From NCBI RefSeq assembly GCF_006265175.1, contig NZ_VDCQ01000062.1, forward strand, positions 1 to 64,000: DNA of 64,000 nt, given 5' to 3'. The notes under the pieces were generated by a model. The model ran no database searches. It was not told where the DNA came from and worked only from the letters and a program-made list of their open reading frames with translations. This DNA comes from Paenibacillus hemerocallicola. Its GTDB lineage: Bacteria; Bacillota; Bacilli; Paenibacillales; NBRC-103111. A program made the translations under genes and the position numbers. This document shows positions 34,351-41,624 of this stretch, piece after piece. Every line of letters begins with the position of its first letter. Positions within the stretch are counted from its first letter, which is position 1.

Positions 34351-35256
34351 ATGGTCATCGAGTCCCAGCAGTTGTATTGGCTTCAGGCGGTTGCCAACTC
34401 CGCTTTGTTCGCAGCCTTGTTTACGTCATTATTTTTCTTATTTCATTCTTGGCCGCGGAGGCGAAGACGCTGGCCGCTGCTCGCCCTCAGGCGTTTCATT
34501 GGTCGCAGGACGATTCCTCCGTTCGTACTGAAGCTGTTCGGTATAACCGGATCGACCGCCGGTGCGGAAGGAAAAGAGCGGCTGCTGCTGCAAAGCGGCT
34601 TTCGGATCGATCCGCTGCTGTACGAGCTGATACGAAGAATTGCCATGCTGGCCGGAGTGCTGCTGTCGGCGTTCGGCTACTTGGGAATGAAGCATTCCTG
34701 GAGGCTGCCTTGGATCGAACCGGTCTACATCGCGGCCGCCGGAATGATCGCCATCGTGATGCTCGGCTTCGACCGAACGCTGCTGGAATCGCTCGGGAAA
34801 TACCGCTCCCATAAAATGATGAAAGAAATTTATACGCTGAGCAACCAGCTTCTGTACTACAGCGGCTCGAAAATGGGCCTTCATGCCAAGCTGAGCCGGT
34901 GCATCCCGTTTTGCACGGCGATTCGCTCCGACCTCCAACTGCTGCTGAACGAATGGTACGAGGACGCGGAGCAGGCGATCAAGCGGTTCAAGCGCCGTCT
35001 CGGCACCGATGAAGCGTACAGCTTCGCCGAAACGATCAATTCGCTGAGGATGAACGAAAATGACAGCTACTACTCGCTGCTGCGCGAGCGGATTCAGGAT
35101 TACAAGGAAAAGCTGGATATGGCGAAGGACAGCCGCAAGGAAACGACCTCGTACGTCTTGTTCGTCATAGCGGGCATCCCGATATTGAATACGTTCCGCA
35201 TTTTCGTTTATCCGTGGGTGCAGGAGGGGCAGAAGCTGTTTGAAGCGCTGAATTGA
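34351..35256 (+). CDS. tadC: TadC-like inner platform protein
   Basis: A 301-residue membrane protein with the same layout as TadB: one N-terminal helix (about 13-33), two central helices (about 95-140), a cytosolic helical domain (about 150-265) and a C-terminal helix (about 266-285). The gene lies 12 bases after tadB, after GTGAGGGGAAACAGGG. TadB and TadC together are typical of Tad/Flp loci and set this apart from ordinary type II or type IV pilus clusters, which have one such protein. Confidence 0.72.
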   Translation: MVIESQQLYWLQAVANSALFAALFTSLFFLFHSWPRRRRRWPLLALRRFIGRRTIPPFVLKLFGITGSTAGAEGKERLLLQSGFRIDPLLYELIRRIAMLAGVLLSAFGYLGMKHSWRLPWIEPVYIAAAGMIAIVMLGFDRTLLESLGKYRSHKMMKEIYTLSNQLLYYSGSKMGLHAKLSRCIPFCTAIRSDLQLLLNEWYEDAEQAIKRFKRRLGTDEAYSFAETINSLRMNENDSYYSLLRERIQDYKEKLDMAKDSRKETTSYVLFVIAGIPILNTFRIFVYPWVQEGQKLFEALN

Positions 35257-35307
35257 GCGGAGCGTCCGTCGCTCCCGATCGACCATACAAAAAAAGGAGA
35301 TGGACTT

Positions 35308-35463
35308 GTGAGAAATATTTTGATGACTGTCATGATGATGATCGTAATGGCGCTGCTGTTTACCTCGATTATTAATAGCGGCAATACCGGAATGCGGAAC
35401 AACATTAAGACTAAGGGAGATACCGCCAACCTGGACATTACGAGCTTGAGCCCGGGCTCGTGA
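35308..35463 (+). CDS. 51-residue membrane peptide A of the Tad-type locus
   Basis: A 51-residue peptide: a hydrophobic N-terminus (RNILMTVMMMIVMALLFTSI) followed by a polar tail with NTGMRNN and NLDI. GTG 35308 has AAAAAAGGAG eight bases upstream. It is paralogous to the next gene: both begin M-R-[NH]-I-L-x-T-V-M, keep FTSI or YTST after the helix, then Gly-rich and GM residues. It lies where pilin or pseudopilin genes are expected, but no G-x4-E prepilin peptidase site is visible. A structural subunit or assembly factor is inferred. Confidence 0.68.
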   Translation: MRNILMTVMMMIVMALLFTSIINSGNTGMRNNIKTKGDTANLDITSLSPGS

Positions 35464-35484
35464 CCATCCGGGGGAGGCTCCGTC

Positions 35485-35631
35485 ATGCGGCACATCTTGG
35501 TTACCGTCATGCTGGTCACTGTCGTAATCGCCATTTATACCTCGACGATAGGCGGCGGCACGGGGATGGAACAAAGCGTAAGATCGACAGGCGGCAGGAT
35601 GAACGGAACGATCCAATCGATCAATCCATGA
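35485..35631 (+). CDS. 48-residue membrane peptide B of the Tad-type locus
   Basis: A 48-residue peptide with the helix ILVTVMLVTVVIAIYTS and a polar tail (GGGTGMEQS, then GRMNGTIQSINP). ATG 35485 has GGGGGAGG seven bases upstream. It is a tandem paralogue of the preceding 51-residue peptide. The gene lies 21 bases after peptide A and 16 bases before the next gene, tight spacing that supports translation as part of the operon. No prepilin cleavage motif is seen. Confidence 0.68.
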   Translation: MRHILVTVMLVTVVIAIYTSTIGGGTGMEQSVRSTGGRMNGTIQSINP

Positions 35632-35647
35632 TCGTGGCAAACGAACT

Positions 35648-36073
35648 ATGAAGCAAATACTGGTGTTTGTTTTATTTGCCGGGATGCTGTGCTGGGCGAT
35701 GTTCGCGCCTACCTACAAGCACGTCATCCTGTTCAGGCAGGCCATGCTGCAAAAGGAAGTCGATTATATGCTGGAGGTCGGAGCGAACGCTTCCCACGGC
35801 TATGTGGATCAAGCGGCAATGGAAGCTTCCAGACAGCGGCTTCGGCAGCACGGATTTCAGACGGGGAAGCTGTGGTATTCCGTATCGGCGACAAACGGCG
35901 CGAACGCGTCCGATCCGTCGTCACCCGTGCTGCGGGGCGCTGGAATCGAGCTCGATATCTCTTATCCCTATGACGGGATGTTCGATATCGACCGGCTGCT
36001 CGGCATCGCTACGCCTGCGGCGAGCGCCCGGATGGCTGCCTCCGGCATGAAAATGAGCGAATATGTGCCATAG
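35648..36073 (+). CDS. TadE-like exported small protein
   Basis: A 141-residue protein with an N-terminal membrane helix (QILVFVLFAGMLCWAMFA, about 3-20) and an extracellular domain. The start of the mature part (FRQAMLQKEVDYMLEVGANAS) recalls TadE-type pseudopilins, where alanine-rich helices follow the anchor, but there is no prepilin peptidase signature. Its N-terminus resembles those of the two peptides before it. Likely a minor structural component of the Tad-type apparatus. The ribosome binding site is weak. Confidence 0.6.
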   Translation: MKQILVFVLFAGMLCWAMFAPTYKHVILFRQAMLQKEVDYMLEVGANASHGYVDQAAMEASRQRLRQHGFQTGKLWYSVSATNGANASDPSSPVLRGAGIELDISYPYDGMFDIDRLLGIATPAASARMAASGMKMSEYVP

Positions 36074-36091
36074 CGGGAAGGAGCGTCGCGC

Positions 36092-36574
36092 ATGTATAAG
36101 CTGATCGCCTTTATGCTGCTGATCGGCTTCATCATGCTGCTGCAGGCGCTGCAAGCCGATGAAGAGGTAGCGCTGCAGGCGTTGTTTCAAGGGAAGCACG
36201 CGGTCAATCGGGCGGCACATGCGGCTGCGCAGCAAGTCGACCGGAACAAGCTGAAGGATGGAATCGTGTCGATCGATCCCGCCTCCGCAGAAGCGGCCGC
36301 TCTCCTTTATTTGCAACGGAATTTGCGGCTGGATGGGGCCAACGAACCGCTGCCCGACACGTTCTGGCGCACCCGGGCGGAGGTGCTCGAGCTGGAGATC
36401 GTTAATGAGAACCGGCCGTTTCCATATACGTACACGAACACGGACTATAACTATACGGTGACGCTCGCCAAGCCGGGCGTCGTAATGATCGTCCGGCTCG
36501 TCTATCCTCGCACCTATACGGTGCTGGGCCCGATAACTTGGGAGATCAAAGGGACGGCCGAGCTTGTATTTTGA
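36092..36574 (+). CDS. TadE/TadG-like exported small protein
   Basis: A 160-residue protein with an N-terminal helix (KLIAFMLLIGFIMLLQAL) and an extracellular part that starts with an amphipathic helix (ALFQGKHAVNRAAHAAAQQVD) and ends in a beta-rich segment (YNYTVTLAKPGVVMIVRLVYP). This order resembles pseudopilin-like TadE/TadG proteins. ATG 36092 has AAGGAG nine bases upstream. It is the last gene of the Tad-type cluster; the Rpn-type gene that follows is probably unrelated. Confidence 0.6.
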   Translation: MYKLIAFMLLIGFIMLLQALQADEEVALQALFQGKHAVNRAAHAAAQQVDRNKLKDGIVSIDPASAEAAALLYLQRNLRLDGANEPLPDTFWRTRAEVLELEIVNENRPFPYTYTNTDYNYTVTLAKPGVVMIVRLVYPRTYTVLGPITWEIKGTAELVF

Positions 36575-36645
36575 AGTCGATCATCCGTTAGCCGGTTTCT
36601 GCGCACCGGCTTCTGCGGTATAATAATAGAAAGCGACGGGATAGG

Positions 36646-37608
36646 ATGAACGATTTCCCACAGCCGCACGATAGCTCATACCGATTTTTGCTATCCAGCA
36701 AAAAGCTGTTTGTCGAGCTGCTGCGATCTTTCGTCAAGAAAGAATGGGTTCTACATGTGGAGGAAGCGCAAGTCGAGGAAATCAACCATTCGTTCGTGCT
36801 GGCCGATTTTAGAAGGAAAGAAGCGGATCTTGTATACAAAGTACGCCTGAACGGGCGGGACCTTATTTTTTACGTGCTGCTTGAACTGCAATCTAAGGTC
36901 GATTATGAAATGCCGTACCGCCTTCTCCTATATCAGACGGAAATATGGCGCTTTGTTCTAAGGAACAGGGAGGTCGCGGACACGACGGCCCCCTACTCGT
37001 TGCCTGCCATCGTACCGATCGTTCTCTACAACGGTAGCAGACCATGGTCGGCGAAGCGGCGTTTTCGGGAACTGCTGGCAAACGAGGAGTCGTTCGGACC
37101 GGAGCTGCTCGATTTCGAATACGTTTTGCTCGATGTGGAGCGCTACGCCGAGGAAGAGCTGCTGGACTTGTCGAATACGATAGGCTCCGTGTTTTTATTG
37201 GATCAAACGGCGGATCGGGAGCTGTTGCTGACACGGTTGCGCAAGCTGATGGAAACGATCCGGGGAATGCCGGAAGATATGAAGGAGCATTTTATTCATT
37301 GGTTGGCCAATATGATCGCGCTGCAGCTCCCTCCCGACAGCAAGGAAGTGGAGCGATTGATCGAAGAAATGAAGGAGAAGGGGGTAACGGTCATGGGATT
37401 GGGCAAAAATTTGGAAGCGATCAAGCTGAAGGGCATCGAAGAAGGAATGGAAGAAGGCATGGAAAGAGGCATTGAGCAAGGAACGATGCTGGGAAAAGAA
37501 TCGGTGGCGATAAATTTGATCGGCATGGGGCTGAGCGACTCCGCGATTGCCCTTGCAACCGGCTTTTCCGAACAAAAGATCGAACAGTTGCGCAATCAGA
37601 TTCATTGA
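36646..37608 (+). CDS. Rpn family recombination-promoting nuclease / putative transposase-like protein
   Basis: A 320-residue member of the Rpn (formerly PD-(D/E)XK transposase-31) family. The N-terminus HDSSYRFLLSSKKLFVELLRSFV, then EADLVYKV and FYVLLELQSKVDYEMPYRLL, give the nuclease core with D...E-x-Q; the C-terminus has the characteristic Gly/Glu-rich repeats GIEEGMEEGMERGIEQG and a short helical tail. Rpn proteins in E. coli promote RecA-independent recombination and some serve in phage defence. Start ATG 36646. It sits between the Tad-type locus and a structured repeat, consistent with a mobile or variable region. Confidence 0.85.
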   Translation: MNDFPQPHDSSYRFLLSSKKLFVELLRSFVKKEWVLHVEEAQVEEINHSFVLADFRRKEADLVYKVRLNGRDLIFYVLLELQSKVDYEMPYRLLLYQTEIWRFVLRNREVADTTAPYSLPAIVPIVLYNGSRPWSAKRRFRELLANEESFGPELLDFEYVLLDVERYAEEELLDLSNTIGSVFLLDQTADRELLLTRLRKLMETIRGMPEDMKEHFIHWLANMIALQLPPDSKEVERLIEEMKEKGVTVMGLGKNLEAIKLKGIEEGMEEGMERGIEQGTMLGKESVAINLIGMGLSDSAIALATGFSEQKIEQLRNQIH

Positions 37609-37658
37609 TTATTTCCAAAAGAGAACAGCCGTCGCTCTCCTACGGCTGTTTAAGGCTG

Positions 37659-37847
37659 TTGAGAAAGTCAAAAAGAGAATAGAACCTTCTAAAAGGGGGT
37701 GGGGAAATGTACGTAAAGCGAAGCGTCTGACTTTAAAATCGAGTTGTAACCACTACTTTTCATGAAGACAACCCGATTTTAATGGAAGTGGAGTGCATTC
37801 CCCATCCCTTTGCCCTCGATGCATCCTCTTTTTGATCACTTTCTCAA
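37659..37847. repeat. Structured repeat element, copy 1
   Basis: A nested inverted-repeat element. The outer arms are TTGAGAAAGTCAAAAAGAG (37659-37677) and its partner with a three-base bulge (37826-37847). Inside, GGTGGGGAAATGTAC (37698-37712) pairs with GTGCATTCCCCATCC (37793-37807), and AAAATCGAGTTGT pairs with ACAACCCGATTTT. A homologous element lies at 50719-50899: the single-strand tract CGTAAAGCG-AGCGTCTGACTTTAAA is conserved, while several stem positions differ in both strands. Directly before copy 1 is a separate hairpin (AACAGCCGT/ACGGCTGTT, 37624-37650). No coding. Either a structured RNA or a MITE-like element. Confidence 0.82.
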
Positions 37848-37887
37848 AGACCCGGAACAGCCGTCGCCTTTCCGACGGGTGTTTCCA

Positions 37888-38727
37888 TTATCTTCGGCTC
37901 ATCGCCCATTCCCGTCCGGGCGTCTCGACCCGGAAGCATTCTATGCTGCCGGTGTCCGCGAGCGTGACGTAACACGTTTTGCCGTCCGGTCCGCCGAAGG
38001 TCAAATTCGTGCAATTGGTGCCATTGAGCCGAATTTCCGTCAATAGCTCGCCAAGCGGGGATACTTTGGCGATCGTGCCTTTGCCGAAGCGGGTAATATA
38101 CAGGTTGCCGTCGACGTCGCAGCGCATGCCGTCCATGCCGTAGTCCGGAAACTCGATCAGCAGCCGTTTGCCGGAGATGTCTCCGTTCTCGGACAAGTCG
38201 TACGCCCATACGCGGCGCTGAACGGTCTCGTTTACATACAGCGTGCGGTTGTCCGGGCTGACCTCGATGCCGTTCGTCGTTCCCATATCGCTTTCCAGCA
38301 GCGTTACGGCTCCGTCCGGGCGAAAGCGCCACATGTTGCCGGTGGATTGCTTCCAGTTCGGATCGCTGGCGAAAACCGTATCGTCATCGGCAATGGCGAT
38401 ATCGTTCGGCTGGTTCATCTTCGGCTCATGGGCGAGGACAGTGAGCTCCTTCGTTTCCATATCCACTTTTATTAGATTGTGGTTCGTGTAGTCGGCGATG
38501 AGCATGTCGCCCGCGCGGTTGAACCGGATGCCGTTGCCGACGCTGCCGTTCGGCAGCTCGATAAATACGCTGCATTCGGCCTCGGGCGTGACCCGGCCGA
38601 TCGTATGCCGCCTTTCGTAATTGACGGCGTAAACATTTCCATCGCGATCGCAAGCGGGTCCCTCGATGCCGGACGTAAATCCGCCCGGAGCGGTAAACGC
38701 GCCGCTTCGGTAAAGTGCGCTTTCCAT
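37888..38727 (-). CDS. SMP-30/gluconolactonase/LRE family protein
   Basis: A 279-residue six-bladed beta-propeller of the SMP-30/gluconolactonase family. Expected metal-site regions are visible: E22 in GIEGPACDRDGN, asparagine in MNQPNDIAIADDD and TTNGIEVSPDNRTLYVNET, and DGMRCDVDGNLY. These enzymes hydrolyse sugar lactones with a single divalent metal. Start at 38727 is set by GGAGGG five bases upstream; the longer upstream frame is antisense to the divergent gene. It is divergent from the M24 peptidase with 114 bases between. A hairpin at 37852-37885 lies at its 3' end. Confidence 0.85.
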   Translation of the reverse strand: MESALYRSGAFTAPGGFTSGIEGPACDRDGNVYAVNYERRHTIGRVTPEAECSVFIELPNGSVGNGIRFNRAGDMLIADYTNHNLIKVDMETKELTVLAHEPKMNQPNDIAIADDDTVFASDPNWKQSTGNMWRFRPDGAVTLLESDMGTTNGIEVSPDNRTLYVNETVQRRVWAYDLSENGDISGKRLLIEFPDYGMDGMRCDVDGNLYITRFGKGTIAKVSPLGELLTEIRLNGTNCTNLTFGGPDGKTCYVTLADTGSIECFRVETPGREWAMSRR

Positions 38728-38841
38728 GACGTCCCTCCTGATTAATCGATTTCTTTCTATACACGTATTCGCCCGTCCTGGCGATCTTCCTCCTTTCCGG
38801 ACGAAAGATTGTATAATGGAACAAAGAGGAGGAATGGAGCA

Positions 38842-40062
38842 ATGGATGAACGCTCGGCACGCCGCTTGCGGCTGCAAAGCAAAATGAAGGAGGCGGGCAT
38901 CGACGTTTGCGTCATTACGCAAAATGTCGATCTTTATTATTTCATCGGTTCGATGCAAACCGGATACTTGTTCATTCCGGCCGAGGGAGAGCCGGTGTAC
39001 TTCGTCAGAAGGAGCTTTGTCCGTGCAAGAGAAGAGGCGGATGTGGCCGTAGAAGAGCTCGGTTCCATGCGAGGCTTCGGTTCGAGACTGGCGGAGGCGT
39101 TTCCGCGGCAGTTCCGCAAACGGGATGGGGAGAAAACGGTCGTCGCCGCGGAGTACGACGTCCTTCCCGTCCAACTGTTCCAAAGGCTGGAGGGGGCTCT
39201 TCCGGGCGCAAGGTGGGTGGACGGGTCGATGCTCATCAGGGAAATCCGGATGATTAAATCGGCTGCCGAAATTATCGCCATTCGCGAGTCGGCCCGGGTC
39301 ATCGATATGGCGTATGAGGCAGCCCTATCGGCGTTGAAGGAGGGAATGCCGGAGGTCGGACTGATGGCGGTCGTGGAGTCCGTCATCCGCCACAACGGAC
39401 ATATGGGTTTGATGCGTGTGCGGGGTTATAATCAGGAAATAATTACGGGGATGATCGGTGCCGGTGCGGCAGCTGCGACGCCGACCTATTTCGACGGTCC
39501 CGCTGGCGGAGAAGGGCTGGGTCCGGCGAGCCCGCAAAGCTCGGGATGGCGGCCGATCGGGACCGGCGAGCCCATTTTGATCGATATCGGCTGCTGCATC
39601 GGAGGCTACGTGATCGACCAGACGCGTACTGCGGTTATAGGCGAGCTGCCCGACGATTTGCGGCAGGCGTACGAGCTGTCGGAGACGGTTCTGCGGGAAA
39701 CGGAGGCGCGGCTTATGCCGGGGACGATATGCGAGGAGCTGTATACGGCGGCTTTGGAGCAAGTCCGGGCAGCGGGCTTAAGCGATCACTTTATGGGCTT
39801 CGGCGCGGATCAGGTCAAATTTCTGGGTCACGGCATCGGACTCGAAATCGACGAGCTGCCGGTGCTGGCCAGAGGATTCCGCTACGCGCTGGAACCCGGG
39901 ATGGTGATCGCGATCGAGCCGAAATTCACGTTTCCCGGGCGCGGTGTCGTCGGCATCGAGAATACATACGCGATTACGGAAACGGGCTTCGAGAAGCTGA
40001 CCGTTTCGCGGGAAGGAATAGCGGTCGTGCCCCGATATGGGAGCCGTGTTGTTCAACAATAG
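38842..40062 (+). CDS. M24 family metallopeptidase (Xaa-Pro dipeptidase/aminopeptidase-like)
   Basis: A 406-residue peptidase of the creatinase/aminopeptidase P fold. The N-terminal creatinase-like domain covers about 1-150; the pita-bread catalytic domain follows. Metal ligands of the M24 pattern are visible: two aspartates in ILIDIGCCIGGYVIDQTRTA, histidine in FLGHGIGLEIDELP, and glutamates in AIEPKF and GIENTY. It should cleave Xaa-Pro or a related amide; no specific substrate can be named. ATG 38842 is in frame; the nearer ATG 38834 is not. The RBS is GAGGAGGA. Terminator at 40078. Confidence 0.88.
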   Translation: MDERSARRLRLQSKMKEAGIDVCVITQNVDLYYFIGSMQTGYLFIPAEGEPVYFVRRSFVRAREEADVAVEELGSMRGFGSRLAEAFPRQFRKRDGEKTVVAAEYDVLPVQLFQRLEGALPGARWVDGSMLIREIRMIKSAAEIIAIRESARVIDMAYEAALSALKEGMPEVGLMAVVESVIRHNGHMGLMRVRGYNQEIITGMIGAGAAAATPTYFDGPAGGEGLGPASPQSSGWRPIGTGEPILIDIGCCIGGYVIDQTRTAVIGELPDDLRQAYELSETVLRETEARLMPGTICEELYTAALEQVRAAGLSDHFMGFGADQVKFLGHGIGLEIDELPVLARGFRYALEPGMVIAIEPKFTFPGRGVVGIENTYAITETGFEKLTVSREGIAVVPRYGSRVVQQ

Positions 40063-40077
40063 GAGCTATGTCTAACA

Positions 40078-40110
40078 GGAACCTGTCGGATCGTCGGCAG
40101 GTCCTTTTTT
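40078..40110 (+). terminator. Intrinsic terminator after the M24 gene
   Basis: GGAACCTGTCG pairs with CGGCAGGTCC (one mismatch) around a short loop and is followed by TTTTTT. It insulates the downstream sigY promoter. Confidence 0.85.
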
Positions 40111-40150
40111 GTCGTCTCGTGCTTGCTTGAAAAAAACTTTTTTGTCCAAA

Positions 40151-40176
40151 TGAACGATTCCCGCATCCCGAACGTA
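40151..40176 (+). promoter_or_regulatory. Probable SigY-type autoregulatory ECF promoter
   Basis: TGAACG (40151-40156), 16 bases, then CGTA (40173-40176), closely like the TGAAC/CGTC elements known for Bacillus SigY. It lies 65 bases before the sigY start. The A/T tract before it (TGAAAAAAACTTTTTT) and the CGTAnTATT after it recur upstream of the hydrolase gene at 48906. Confidence 0.7.
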
Positions 40177-40240
40177 CTATTGACGAACAATGAGAAGACG
40201 AACCGATGCAACAAATGCCAACAAGGAGACCGGCCTTCGA

Positions 40241-40777
40241 ATGGATGACCGAGAATGGATCGAACGCGCGCAGAAGGGGGATTCGGACGCTCTGGCGCGG
40301 CTGCTCAGGCAGCATTACGCTTTTCTGCTGAAATATATGACCAAAATCACGTTTCAGCCCGCTTTGGCGGAAGATTTGACCCAGGAAACGATGATGCGGT
40401 GCATCGAGAAAATACGGCTGTACAACTTTACTTCCAAGTTCTCGTCGTGGCTCATTACGATCGGCACGAATCTATATTTCGACCATGCGCGAAAAAAGAA
40501 GCGGGAGAAGGAGTGGCGGGACGGGGAGCTGAGCTTGAGACAAATCAAGTGGCATGCCGAGCAGAAGGGCGAAGAGTGGTCGGACGTGCTGGACGCGTTG
40601 GGGCGGATGCCTGACGGTGTCCGTATCCCGATCGTCCTGAAACATTATTATGGCTACGCGTACGAGGAAATAGCCGGCATGCTGGACATCGCCGTCGGCA
40701 CGGTCAAGTCCCGCATCCATAACGGGATCAAAAGCTTGCGAATGGAGTTGGAACCGCTTGAAGAAACAAAAACGTAG
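40241..40777 (+). CDS. sigY: ECF RNA polymerase sigma factor, SigY-type
   Basis: A 178-residue ECF sigma factor. Region 2 (about 17-85) includes ALAEDLTQETMMRCIEKI and FSSWLITIGTNLYFDHARKK, which bind the -10 element; region 4 (about 115-170) includes LKHYYGYAYEEIAGMLDI and AVGTVKSRIHNG for the -35. The gene order that follows (anti-sigma-like, two small membrane proteins, ABC ATPase, ABC permease) matches the Bacillus sigY-yxlCDEFG operon, which supports the symbol. ATG 40241 has GGAG 12 bases upstream. The next gene overlaps its end by 20 bases. Confidence 0.88.
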   Translation: MDDREWIERAQKGDSDALARLLRQHYAFLLKYMTKITFQPALAEDLTQETMMRCIEKIRLYNFTSKFSSWLITIGTNLYFDHARKKKREKEWRDGELSLRQIKWHAEQKGEEWSDVLDALGRMPDGVRIPIVLKHYYGYAYEEIAGMLDIAVGTVKSRIHNGIKSLRMELEPLEETKT

Positions 40778-41195
40778 ACGCGAACAAAACAGTGCCGTGA
40801 AACCGATGTCGGTGCGGAGTCATCCGGAAAACGGCGAGAATGGCGATGAAGCCTTCCCCGCAGTTCCAGGCGAGACCGGGCATTCGGAGAAGGATCCCCT
40901 GGACATCCTGCTCAGGAGCGAATTGGATAAAGTGGACCGACTATCGGAACCGGAAGTACCGGGCGGCGACTTCTTCGAACGAATGGTCGTACTGGGCAAG
41001 CGGGAGTCGAGGCGGAAGCTGGTACGCGACCTGACGCTGTTCTGGCTATCGGCTCTTGGCATATTGACCGTTTACGCCGCCGTTACGCTAGGCCGTCCGG
41101 GATTGTTCCTCGCCATCCAGCTTACCGCCGTCGCTGCGGTTCCGTTCGTCATCACGGCTGCGCTCCGGAGGAAGCGGGTGACCGGACGTGACTGA
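40758..41195 (+). CDS. yxlC: YxlC-like anti-sigma factor for SigY
   Basis: A 145-residue protein: cytosolic N-terminal 95 residues with an acidic stretch (DPLDILLRSELDKVDRLSEPEVPGG cannot be read as a known enzyme), then FFERMV, and two membrane helices (about 92-135). The position immediately after sigY fits YxlC, which in Bacillus restrains SigY. The start TTG 40758 lies within sigY (20-base overlap) with GGAG ten bases upstream; GTG 40797 or ATG 40806 are alternatives. Identity rests on position and topology more than sequence. Confidence 0.72.
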   Translation: MKKQKRRREQNSAVKPMSVRSHPENGENGDEAFPAVPGETGHSEKDPLDILLRSELDKVDRLSEPEVPGGDFFERMVVLGKRESRRKLVRDLTLFWLSALGILTVYAAVTLGRPGLFLAIQLTAVAAVPFVITAALRRKRVTGRD

Positions 41196-41400
41196 TTCGA
41201 CGCAAACGCTGCCGGCTTGGGCGTTCGCCGCGATCGCGCTCGTGCTGCTGACGCAAAGCACGTTTTTGTTTTTGGACGCGCGCAAGAGAGGGAGTTTTCC
41301 GTGGCTCTGGGGACTTTGGGGATTGATCCAGTTCCCGATTCCGCTCCTCGTGTATTGGATCGTCGTTCGTACTTCTTTGTTCCGGAAAAAGCAAGGTTAG
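41188..41400 (+). CDS. yxlD: YxlD-like small membrane protein
   Basis: A 70-residue protein with two membrane helices (WAFAAIALVLLTQSTFLFL and LIQFPIPLLVYWIVV) joined by DARKRGSFPWLWGLWG, the layout of PLDc_N-type small membrane proteins such as YxlD, a further negative regulator of SigY in Bacillus. Start is GTG 41188, overlapping the yxlC stop by eight bases. Confidence 0.75.
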   Translation: MTDSTQTLPAWAFAAIALVLLTQSTFLFLDARKRGSFPWLWGLWGLIQFPIPLLVYWIVVRTSLFRKKQG

Positions 41401-41411
41401 GGGGAACGTGC

Positions 41412-41624
41412 ATGCCGATGCAACAATTGGTTTCAACCGTCGATTGGAGACTGATCCTGCCCGTAATTGTCGCCCAGCTCTTATTGCTCGCAGTCGCATT
41501 GATCGACTGCATTCGCGCCGAACGGACGCGAGGGGCGAAATGGATCTGGATTCTGGTTATCGTGCTGCTCCAGTTGATCGGACCCGTTCTTTATTTCGTC
41601 TTCGGAAAGGAGAAAAGCTCATGA
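41412..41624 (+). CDS. yxlE: YxlE-like small membrane protein (PLDc_N)
   Basis: A 70-residue protein with two membrane helices (LILPVIVAQLLLLAVALIDC and IWILVIVLLQLIGPVLYFVF) and the PLDc_N signature ending in GPVLYFVFGK. ATG 41412 follows GGGGGAACG; the long open frame upstream of it is a shadow of yxlD. Its stop overlaps the ATPase start by four bases (ATGA), so the two are coupled. Matches YxlE by position, size and motif. Confidence 0.78.
   Translation: MPMQQLVSTVDWRLILPVIVAQLLLLAVALIDCIRAERTRGAKWIWILVIVLLQLIGPVLYFVFGKEKSS

Noticed and set aside
34438-35640. 400-codon open frame antisense to tadC and the small peptide genes
   Set aside because: It has no motif and an atypical composition. 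The sense strand carries tightly spaced genes with ribosome binding sites.
37624-37650. Intrinsic terminator after the Rpn gene
   Set aside because: A perfect nine-base hairpin is present, but no T tract follows; it is noted only as a hairpin next to the repeat element.
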